Shown here: in pieces, positions 24,484 to 31,486 of the stretch
Position numbering within the stretch: the first letter of the stretch is position 1
How the letters are laid out: every line of letters starts with the position of its first letter
Translations under genes and position numbers: made by a program
Assembly (NCBI RefSeq): GCF_009695875.1
Contig: NZ_VUNC01000007.1
Location: 62,001 to 126,000, forward strand
DNA from: Olsenella porci
GTDB lineage: Bacteria > Actinomycetota > Coriobacteriia > Coriobacteriales > Atopobiaceae
DNA: 64,000 nt
Reading direction: 5' to 3'
Notes under the pieces: model-generated
Database searches by the model: none
Seen by the model: only the letters and a program-made list of their open reading frames with translations
What the model was told of the DNA's origin: nothing

Positions 24484-25632
24484 CTAGACCACCTCCGAGT
24501 AGCTGCCCAGGTAGCGCATGTCCTCGCAGGCGTCGCCGATGGTTGCGATGAGCTCCTTGAACTGTGGTGCGGCGACGGGGCAGTCCACGTCGAAGTAGAA
24601 CATGAACTCGAAGTCGCGGTCGGGGATCGGTCGGCTCTCGAGCTTGAAGATGTTGATGTCGAGGGCATAGAACTTCTCCAGGACGTGGAACAGTGCGCCC
24701 GGGCGGTGGCTCACCACCAGCATGAGGGAGGTGCGGTCGGCCCCGGGGAACACCTGGAGGTCCTTCGAGATGCAGGCAAAGCGCGTGTAGTTGTTGCCCT
24801 TGTCCTGGATGTCGCGCGCGAGGGGGTCGAGCCCGTACAGCTCGGCGCAGGAGCTCGACGCGATGGCCGCGACGCCTGGGCGCTCGCTCCGGGCAACCAT
24901 CTGCGAGGCGATCGCGGTGTTCTCGACCACGTGGACCGTGACCCCATGGAGGGCGGAGAGGAACTGGTGACACTGGTTGATGGCCTGCTCGTGGCTGTAC
25001 ACGTCGGTGATCTCCTCCAGGCCCACGCCGGGCTTGGCGAGGAGGTTGTGGTCGATCTTGAGGCGGCAGGTTCTCACGATGCTGAAGTTGTGGCGCATCA
25101 TGAGGTCGTAGACCTGGTTGACCGAGCCCGCCGTGCTGTTCTCCACGGGGAGCACGCCGTACTGGCAAAAGCCCTCCTCGACGGCGCGGAAGACCCCGTC
25201 GAAGGTGTCGAAGAAGCTGATGTCGGCATGGTGGAAGATCCTGTCGCAGGCGATCTGCGAGTAGGCACCCTCCACCCCCTGGCATGCCACGAAGGCGTCC
25301 TGGGGGAAGAGGTTGGGCGTGGCGGAGACGGCCGACTCGATCCGCCTGACGACGTTGTTGCCCTCGGGGTCGAGCAGCCCGTGCTGCCTGTTGCGCGACG
25401 CCTCCATGAGGAGCTGCATCAGGACCTGGGCGTAGCTGCGGAGCTCGGGGGGAACCTTTGCCGCGCTGTCCTCGATGACCCTTCGCTCCCTCGAGCGGTC
25501 AAGGACCGGGAGCCCGTGAGCCGCCTTGTATGCCGCGACCTTGTCTGCGCACTCCATGCGCCTCTGAAACAGGGAGAGGATCCTGTCGTCAATCTGGTCG
25601 ATCTCTTCCCTCACCTGGCTGAGGTCCTCCAA
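24484..25632 (-). CDS. pheA: Bifunctional chorismate mutase / prephenate dehydratase
   Basis: 382 residues. An AroQ-class chorismate mutase domain (1-90: REEIDQIDDRILSLFQRRMECADKVAAYK) precedes prephenate dehydratase (about 105-285: GVEGAYSQIACDR, VLPVENSTAGSVNQVYDLM, GNNYTRFACIS) and an ACT domain (about 295-375: HRPGALFHVLEKFYALDINIFKLESRP), whose GALF and ESRP motifs bind phenylalanine in homologues, so feedback inhibition by Phe is expected. The best start is TTG at 25632, 5 nt after AAGGAGG; upstream open codons run antisense to aroC and lack similarity. Produces phenylpyruvate. Confidence 0.93.
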   Translation of the reverse strand: MEDLSQVREEIDQIDDRILSLFQRRMECADKVAAYKAAHGLPVLDRSRERRVIEDSAAKVPPELRSYAQVLMQLLMEASRNRQHGLLDPEGNNVVRRIESAVSATPNLFPQDAFVACQGVEGAYSQIACDRIFHHADISFFDTFDGVFRAVEEGFCQYGVLPVENSTAGSVNQVYDLMMRHNFSIVRTCRLKIDHNLLAKPGVGLEEITDVYSHEQAINQCHQFLSALHGVTVHVVENTAIASQMVARSERPGVAAIASSSCAELYGLDPLARDIQDKGNNYTRFACISKDLQVFPGADRTSLMLVVSHRPGALFHVLEKFYALDINIFKLESRPIPDRDFEFMFYFDVDCPVAAPQFKELIATIGDACEDMRYLGSYSEVV

Positions 25633-25645
25633 CGTATCCTCCTTG

Positions 25646-26782
25646 CTAGTTCGTGCCGAGCGTGAACTGTTCGCCCTCGGGCGGGAACGAGAGCCATGCG
25701 TCGAGGAGCGAGAGGGCGCAGACCGCCTCGGCCACGGGGACCGCCCGCGGGGCGATGCAGGGGTCGTGACGACCGTGGACCTCCAGGACCTCGGGCTTGC
25801 CCGTGGCAAGGTTGACCGAGTCCTGGGGGCGCGAGATGCTCGAGGTCGGTTTGACGGCCATCCTGAACAGGATGGGGGCGCCGGTGGTGATGCCGCCCAG
25901 GATCCCTCCCGCATTGTTCGTTCGTGGTGCCGGCCCGTCGGGAGTGGCGTCGAAGGGGTCGTTGTTCTCGCTTCCCCTGACGTCGGCGGCGGCGAAGCCG
26001 CTTCCAAACTCGATTCCCTTCACGGCTGGGATGCCAAAGGCTGCGCGGGCGACGAGGTTCTCGATCCCGTCGAACATGGGGGAGCCCACGCCGGCGGGAA
26101 GGCCGCACGCCACGCACTCCACGACTCCGCCGACGCTGTCGAGGTCCCGTCGGGCCGCGTCGATTGCGTCGAGCATGCGCTCGCCGGCATCGGGGTCGAT
26201 GGTGGGAAGGCCGTCCCTCTCCTCCAGAGCATCGATCTGTTGGGAGAGAAGCTCCGCATCGGTGCGCAGGCCCGCTCGGAAGGGTTCGTCCTCGACGCCT
26301 GCCACCCGCAGGAGGTGTGCCCTCACGCGGACGCCTCGCGTCTTGAGCATCTGGATGACGATGCCGCCCGCCACGCAGAGCGGTGCGGTGAGCCTGCCAG
26401 AGAAGTGTCCGCCGCCCGGGACGTCCTGGTTGCCGTGCCACTTCTCCCATGCGGTGAAGTCGGCGTGCCCCGGACGCGGGACCGAGAGCAGGTTGTCGTA
26501 GTCGCGGGAGCGCGTGTTGGTGTTGCGGATGACTGCCGCGAGCGGGGCCCCGCAGGTCCTCCCGTCGTGGTTGATGCCACTCACGAACTCGGGCTCGTCA
26601 GCCTCCCTGCGGGGGGTCGACCAGCTGCCCTGCCCGGGTGCCCTCCTTGCCATGAAGGCGGACAGTCGCTCCCGGTCGATCGCGAAGCCGCTGGGGAGCC
26701 CCTCGACCACGCAGCCTATCGCCTCCGAGTGCGACTGGCCAAACACGGTGACCCTGAGGGCGTTGCCAAAAGTGGAGGGCAT
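25646..26782 (-). CDS. aroC: Chorismate synthase
   Basis: Converts 5-enolpyruvylshikimate 3-phosphate to chorismate using reduced FMN. 378 residues. Signatures: GNALRVTVFGQSHSEAIGCVVEG, RRAPGQGSWSTPRREAD, RPGHADFTAWEKWHG, GGGHFSGRLTAPLCVAGG and VKPTSSISRPQDSVNL. The start ATG at 26782 lies 4 nt after the aroA stop and the gene ends 13 nt before the pheA TTG, so it is in the operon. Nothing is missing. Confidence 0.97.
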   Translation of the reverse strand: MPSTFGNALRVTVFGQSHSEAIGCVVEGLPSGFAIDRERLSAFMARRAPGQGSWSTPRREADEPEFVSGINHDGRTCGAPLAAVIRNTNTRSRDYDNLLSVPRPGHADFTAWEKWHGNQDVPGGGHFSGRLTAPLCVAGGIVIQMLKTRGVRVRAHLLRVAGVEDEPFRAGLRTDAELLSQQIDALEERDGLPTIDPDAGERMLDAIDAARRDLDSVGGVVECVACGLPAGVGSPMFDGIENLVARAAFGIPAVKGIEFGSGFAAADVRGSENNDPFDATPDGPAPRTNNAGGILGGITTGAPILFRMAVKPTSSISRPQDSVNLATGKPEVLEVHGRHDPCIAPRAVPVAEAVCALSLLDAWLSFPPEGEQFTLGTN

Positions 26783-26786
26783 CTTA

Positions 26787-28109
26787 CTACTCCCAACCTT
26801 CCGTGACGTTGCCCCCCAGCGCCGCGAAGTCGGCGAAGAAGGCGGGATACGACTTTGAGACGCAGCCGGAGTCGTGGATGGTGGTGGGGCCTGCGGCGCC
26901 GGCGGCCGCGACCGCCGCCATCATCGCGATCCTGTGGTCGTTGCGGGCGTCCACCTCGCCTCCGGTTAGACGGGAAACGCCTTCCACGACAAGCTCGTCG
27001 CCATCTATGGACACGTTGGCGCCTAGGGCGTTGAGCCCGTCGCGAACGGTCACCAGGCGGTCTGACTCCTTCAGGCGCAGCCTCCCCGCGTTTATGAACC
27101 GCGTGGTGCCCTTGGCGGTCGCGGCGACCGCGGCGAGGGGAGGGACGAGGTCGGGGATGTCCGCGACGTCGATGGTGCGGCCCCGAAGGGCGTCGTGGGT
27201 GCAACGCGCGCTGTCCCCGCCCCGGGTGACGTGCGCGCCAAACGAGGCGAGGGCGCCGAGCACCGCCCTGTCACCCTGCGAGCTCGAGAGGTCCAGCCCC
27301 GTCACCGTGACCCCCTCCCCGCAGGATGCGCCGGCCGCGAGCCAGAAGGCAGCGTTTGACCAGTCACCCTCCACCGAGGCGACGCCGGGCGAGACGAGCT
27401 CCGAGCCGGCGGGGACCGAATAGCGCGTGACGGCGGCGTTACCGTGCACCTCGCGCTCGACGGATACGTGCACGCCAAACTTCGCAAGGGAGCTCACGGT
27501 GATCGCTACGTAGGAGCGCGACTGCATGGGTTCGGCGACCTCGACGTCGAGACCACCCAAAACGAGCGGGGCGGCCATGAGGAGTCCGCTCACAAACTGG
27601 GATGACACGTCGCCGGGGAGGCGGTAGGTGCCGCCCGAGATGGGACCCTGCACCCGAAGCGGGAACGTCCCCTGCGGGGAAAGCCTTGCCCCGTGTGCCA
27701 CGAGCTCCTCGAAGAGGGGGGAGAGCGGGCGCTGGGCGAGACGACCGTGACCGGTGAGGGAGCAGGCTCCGCCCAGGGCGGCAACGACCGGGAGGAGGAA
27801 TCGGATCGTCGAACCGGACTCCCCGCAGTCGAGGGTCGCGCCCTCGGTCGGGCGCGGTGTGCCGCCGTCCCTGGGAAGGGGGTTCACCCTGAACCCGCGC
27901 GAGGTCCTCGCGACGCGCGCGCCGAGGGCGCGCATGCAGTCGGCGGTCGCCTCGATGTCGCGCGACGTGGTCTCGCAGTCCAAGTCGAGCCGTCCCTCGC
28001 AGAGCGCGGAGAGGATGAGCATGCGGTGCGCCACCGACTTGGACGCGATGGCGGGAATCGTTCCCGCCAGCGGGGCGGGCTGGATGACGGCGTACCTCTT
28101 CTCTCCCAT
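26787..28109 (-). CDS. aroA: 3-phosphoshikimate 1-carboxyvinyltransferase (EPSP synthase)
   Basis: Transfers enolpyruvyl from PEP to shikimate 3-phosphate. 440 residues. Motifs: ASKSVAHRMLILSALCEG near residue 22, LDCGESGSTIRFLLPVVAALGG (the PEP-binding GxSGTxxR-type segment, here GESGSTIRF), QFVSGLLMAAPL, and LRLKESDRLVTVRDGLNALG; DARNDHRIAMM near the C-terminus. ATG at 28109 shares one base with the aroB stop (TAATG), implying translational coupling. A longer open frame upstream is antisense to aroB and ignored. Confidence 0.96.
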   Translation of the reverse strand: MGEKRYAVIQPAPLAGTIPAIASKSVAHRMLILSALCEGRLDLDCETTSRDIEATADCMRALGARVARTSRGFRVNPLPRDGGTPRPTEGATLDCGESGSTIRFLLPVVAALGGACSLTGHGRLAQRPLSPLFEELVAHGARLSPQGTFPLRVQGPISGGTYRLPGDVSSQFVSGLLMAAPLVLGGLDVEVAEPMQSRSYVAITVSSLAKFGVHVSVEREVHGNAAVTRYSVPAGSELVSPGVASVEGDWSNAAFWLAAGASCGEGVTVTGLDLSSSQGDRAVLGALASFGAHVTRGGDSARCTHDALRGRTIDVADIPDLVPPLAAVAATAKGTTRFINAGRLRLKESDRLVTVRDGLNALGANVSIDGDELVVEGVSRLTGGEVDARNDHRIAMMAAVAAAGAAGPTTIHDSGCVSKSYPAFFADFAALGGNVTEGWE

Positions 28110-29224
28110 TACGCTCCCACCCCGCAACCCAGGTCGACGAGCCTGCCGAACTCCGCGAGGGAGACGTGCCTCACCTCGACGGAGCCGATCGCAAGGGGGA
28201 CCACGACGTTGACACCGTCGCCGTGGCGCTTCTTGTCGTGCGTGGCGTACGAGACGATGAGGTCGTGGGGGAGGTCGGTGTCGGTGGGGAGCCCGTGCGC
28301 ACGCACCAGCGCCTCGATCCTTTGGGGCACCTCCTGGCCGCACCAGCCCATCCCGTAGGCGGCGCGCGCGATGCAGCACATGCCCAGCGCCACGCAGCTG
28401 CCGTGACCAAGGGAGAAGTCGCCCGCCGCCTCGACCGCGTGCCCTATTGTGTGGCCAAAGTTGAGAATCTGGCGCAGGCCGTGCTCGCGCTCGTCGCTGG
28501 CCACCACGTCGCGCTTGATCTGCACGTTCCTCGCGACGACCCGTGCCAGCTCGTCCTCGGAGACCTCGCCGGTGAGGGGGTTTGCCTCGAGCCAGGAGAA
28601 GAGCTCGGGGTCGCGTATGACGCCATGCTTGATTACCTCGCCGCAGGAGTCCCTGAACAGCTCCGGCGTGAGCGTGTCGAGACAGTCCACGTCGGCGACC
28701 ACCAGCCACGGCTGCCAGAAGGCACCGCACAGGTTCTTCCCCGCCTCAAGATCCACTGCGGTCTTGCCGCCTACCGACGAGTCGACCATCGCAAGGAGCG
28801 AGGTGGGGACCTGCACCAGGCTGATGCCCCTCAGGTACAGCGCCGCGGCGAGCCCGGCCATGTCGCCCGTCACGCCGCCGCCCACTGCCACGACCACGTC
28901 GTCGCGCGTGAGGCCGGCCTGCGCCAGGCCGCCAAGGAGCTCCTCCACGGTCGAGAGGCGCTTGTTCCTCTCGCCCGCCTCGAATATCTGGATGCAGGCG
29001 TCGTAGCCTGCGGCAACTAGGGACTGGGCAACGGCGTCTGCGTAGAGCGGTGCCACGTTGGAGTCCGACACCACGCAGGCTCGGCCGCCCCCGCACGCCT
29101 GGCGCGCGAGCTGGCCGACCTCGTCGATCACGCCCTCGCCCACCACCACGTCGTAGTCGCGCTGGCTCGTGGGGACGCGCACCACGATGGGCTTCCCCTC
29201 GACGCCGACAGTCGTCTGGCTCAT
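28109..29224 (-). CDS. aroB: 3-dehydroquinate synthase
   Basis: Converts DAHP to 3-dehydroquinate, NAD and divalent-metal dependent. 371 residues. Visible: DDVVAVGGGVTGDMAGLAAALYLRGI, QVPTSLLAMVDSSVGGKTAVDL, AGKNLCGAFWQP, and metal ligands in GHTIGHAVEAAGDFSLGHGSCVALG. Overlaps the tyrA stop by 4 nt (ATGA at 29221-29224) and the aroA start by one base. Confidence 0.97.
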   Translation of the reverse strand: MSQTTVGVEGKPIVVRVPTSQRDYDVVVGEGVIDEVGQLARQACGGGRACVVSDSNVAPLYADAVAQSLVAAGYDACIQIFEAGERNKRLSTVEELLGGLAQAGLTRDDVVVAVGGGVTGDMAGLAAALYLRGISLVQVPTSLLAMVDSSVGGKTAVDLEAGKNLCGAFWQPWLVVADVDCLDTLTPELFRDSCGEVIKHGVIRDPELFSWLEANPLTGEVSEDELARVVARNVQIKRDVVASDEREHGLRQILNFGHTIGHAVEAAGDFSLGHGSCVALGMCCIARAAYGMGWCGQEVPQRIEALVRAHGLPTDTDLPHDLIVSYATHDKKRHGDGVNVVVPLAIGSVEVRHVSLAEFGRLVDLGCGVGA

Positions 29225-30093
29225 CGGTCCTCGACCTCCCTCTTCCTGCGATCGCCGTCCGCGAGCAGACCCTGGAGCCGCTCCGCGTCACGGTCGTCTA
29301 TCGCGTCCTTGTACTCTTGGAGGTGCCCTATCAGGTTTCCTATCTCAAAGCTCAGGTTGTCCGCGTTGTCAAGGAACAGCTCGGTCCACATGCGTGCGTT
29401 GAGGCGTGCCACCCTGGTGAGGTCCCGGTACGAGCCGGCGGAGAAGCCCTTGTGCACGGTGCAGGAGGGGCTCTTGACGTAGGCGTTGGACACCACGTGG
29501 GCAAGCTGCGAGGTGAAGGCGATCACCTCGTCGTGGTGCTCGGGGGTCGACAGGGTCATGCTGCCAAAGCCGCAGGGCTCCAGCAGCTGCTCCAGGCGCT
29601 CGAGCATGTCCGCCCGCTCGAAGTCGTCCATCTTGGGTGGCACCACGACCATGGGCGCGTTGTGGAACATGTTCGCCCTGCTGTGGGCAAAGCCCGAGTA
29701 CTGGGTTCCCGCCATGGGATGGCAACCCACGAAGGTCCAAGGCCTCCCCTCGGCGATCTTGAAGCAGCGCTCGCAGATTACCCGCTTGACGCCCACGGTG
29801 TCGATCACGATCGCTCCGGGGGAGAGGATGTCCGCCATCTGGACGAGCCAGTCGATGGACACCTGGGGGTATCCCGCCAGGATTATCAGTTCGCAGGTGG
29901 GGACCACGTCGTCCGTGAGCTCCCCGTCGATGGTCTCGATCTCGGCGAGCTCGGTCACCGAGTGCGTCCTGTTCCAGCCGTACACCTCGCGGCCTCCCGC
30001 GTGGAGCGCCTTGGCAAACGACCCGCCCATCAGGCCGAGCCCCACGATGCCAACGCGACCGGGCACGAGCGCCGTCTTCTTCTCTTCTCCCAT
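29221..30093 (-). CDS. tyrA: Prephenate dehydrogenase
   Basis: NAD(P)-dependent oxidative decarboxylation of prephenate to 4-hydroxyphenylpyruvate. 290 residues, the short form without ACT or chorismate mutase domains. Rossmann motif VGIVGLGLMGGSFAKAL, ADILSPGAIVIDTVGVK, GCHPMAGTQYSGF with the catalytic His, and TPEHHDEVIAFTSQLAHVVSNAY. Lies 5 nt after the aroF stop. Together with pheA it gives both branches of the aromatic pathway from one transcript. Confidence 0.95.
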   Translation of the reverse strand: MGEEKKTALVPGRVGIVGLGLMGGSFAKALHAGGREVYGWNRTHSVTELAEIETIDGELTDDVVPTCELIILAGYPQVSIDWLVQMADILSPGAIVIDTVGVKRVICERCFKIAEGRPWTFVGCHPMAGTQYSGFAHSRANMFHNAPMVVVPPKMDDFERADMLERLEQLLEPCGFGSMTLSTPEHHDEVIAFTSQLAHVVSNAYVKSPSCTVHKGFSAGSYRDLTRVARLNARMWTELFLDNADNLSFEIGNLIGHLQEYKDAIDDRDAERLQGLLADGDRRKREVEDR

Positions 30094-30098
30094 GGCAC

Positions 30099-31118
30099 CT
30101 AGTCCAAATCTGCCTCGACGGCGGAGCGGATGAGCGAGATGCGCCTCATGGCGTCCGAAAACTGCGTGGGCGTGAGCGCCTGCGCGCCGTCGGAGAGGGC
30201 GTTCTGCGGGTCGTCGTGGACCTCCATCTCAAGGCCGTCTGCACCCGCGGCGGTAGCGGCATACGCGATGGGGCGCACGTAGCGGGTGTAGCCGGTGGCA
30301 TGGCTGGGGTCAGCAATGATGGGGAGGTGCGACAGGTGGTGGACCACCGGGATCGCGTTAGCGTCAAAGGTGTTGCGGGTGCGGGTCTCGAAGGTCCTGA
30401 TGCCCCGCTCGCACAGGATCACGTTGGGGTTGCCCTCGCTCATCACGTACTCGGCGGACATCAGGAACTCGTCGATGGTGCAGCCCATCCCCCTCTTGAG
30501 GAGCACGGGGGCGTTCGTCCTGCCAAGCTCCCTCAGCAGGGGAAAGTTCTGGGCGTTCCTCGTGCCCACCTGCAGAACGTCAACGCCCCTGTCGAGGAAG
30601 CCCTCCACGTCGCGCGGGTCCATGACCTCGCTCACCACGGGCATGTCGAGCGAGTGGCCAACCTCGCAGAGGAGCTCCAGGCCCCTCTCGCCCATGCCCT
30701 GGTAGGAGTAGGGGCTGGTGCGGGGCTTGTAGGCGCCGCCGCGAAGCATCGTCGCCCCCGCCTCGTGCACGCCTCTGGCAATGTCCCAGAGGTTGTCCCC
30801 CTCCACGGAGCAGGGGCCGGCTATCACCTGGAAGTTGCCCCCGCCCAGCAGGACGCCGTGCCCGCAGTCGACGACCGTGTCCTCGGGATGAAACTTTCTG
30901 TTTGCCTTCTTGAAGGGCTCGGAGACGCGCCTGACCTGGTCCACGATGTCCATGGACTCGAGCAGGAAGGGGTCGATCTTGGTCGTGTCCCCAATTATCC
31001 CCACGATGGTTTCGTTCTCGCCCCGCGAGACGTTTGTCTTGAACCCTCGTCCCTCGATCCAAGAGACGAAGTGGTCAAGCTGGTCAGGCGTGGCGCTGTC
31101 CTTGACGATTGCAATCAT
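30099..31118 (-). CDS. aroF: DAHP synthase (type I-beta)
   Basis: First committed step: PEP plus erythrose 4-phosphate to 3-deoxy-D-arabino-heptulosonate 7-phosphate. 339 residues. A ferredoxin-like regulatory domain (1-70, MIAIVKDSATPDQLDHFVSW ... GDTTKID) precedes the TIM barrel: VIAGPCSVEG, LRGGAYKPRTSPYSYQG, VLLKRGMG, VILCERGIRTF and IADPSHATGY. The N-terminal domain in homologues binds aromatic amino acids, so end-product control is likely. First gene of the eight-step aro operon; no attenuator or T-box was recognised in its leader. Confidence 0.97.
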   Translation of the reverse strand: MIAIVKDSATPDQLDHFVSWIEGRGFKTNVSRGENETIVGIIGDTTKIDPFLLESMDIVDQVRRVSEPFKKANRKFHPEDTVVDCGHGVLLGGGNFQVIAGPCSVEGDNLWDIARGVHEAGATMLRGGAYKPRTSPYSYQGMGERGLELLCEVGHSLDMPVVSEVMDPRDVEGFLDRGVDVLQVGTRNAQNFPLLRELGRTNAPVLLKRGMGCTIDEFLMSAEYVMSEGNPNVILCERGIRTFETRTRNTFDANAIPVVHHLSHLPIIADPSHATGYTRYVRPIAYAATAAGADGLEMEVHDDPQNALSDGAQALTPTQFSDAMRRISLIRSAVEADLD

Positions 31119-31291
31119 GAGCTGTGGTCTCCCTGCGGCCTTTTCGACCCCGTGTTTATGGCATATATCCTCGGGATGCTACTACAACCCCCATCGTAAC
31201 TTTGGATGGGTCAACAGGAGGAAACAATGGTGGCCGGGGGAGAAACAACAAAACCCGCCCCCATTGGTGGGGACGGGTTTCTCGCGAGCCA
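31119..31291. other. Leader region of the aro operon and tRNA-Arg terminator
   Basis: Between aroF and the tRNA. A small inverted repeat CCCATC/GATGGG (31190-31210) lies about 80 nt before the aroF ATG. I could not fix a convincing promoter; TATATG on the minus strand near 31165 is a possible -10. Confidence 0.4.
31251..31280 (-). terminator. Terminator of tRNA-Arg
   Basis: On the minus strand AAACCCGTCCCCA pairs with TGGGGGCGGGTTT around a 4-nt loop, then TGTTGTTTC. It begins 12 nt after the tRNA 3' end. Confidence 0.85.
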
Positions 31292-31368
31292 TGGTGACCC
31301 CAGTGGGGCTCGAACCCACGACCTTTCGCTCCGGAGGCGAACGCTCTAATCCACTGAGCTATGGGGCC
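31292..31368 (-). tRNA. tRNA-Arg (anticodon CCG)
   Basis: 77 nt on the minus strand including an encoded CCA (31292-31294). Acceptor stem GGCCCCA/TGGGGTC with one G-T pair, discriminator A, D-arm TAGCTCAGTGG, anticodon arm TTCGC-CTCCGGA-GCGAA with CCG at positions 34-36, T-arm GTGGGTTCGAGCCCCAC. Reads CGG, a common Arg codon here. Confidence 0.97.
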
Positions 31369-31486
31369 GATAGGAGATTATAGCGAAAACGGGTGCCCTG
31401 GGAAGGGCGTTGGGTATGCTGTTCTGGTGACGGCACGCCACCTCGGCGGGCTTGGGATTCCGACGGTGGTCGGGGAGGGGAGACGC

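Noticed and set aside
31119-31250. Aromatic-amino-acid attenuator before aroF
   Set aside because: I found no leader ORF rich in Phe, Tyr or Trp codons and no terminator/antiterminator pair.
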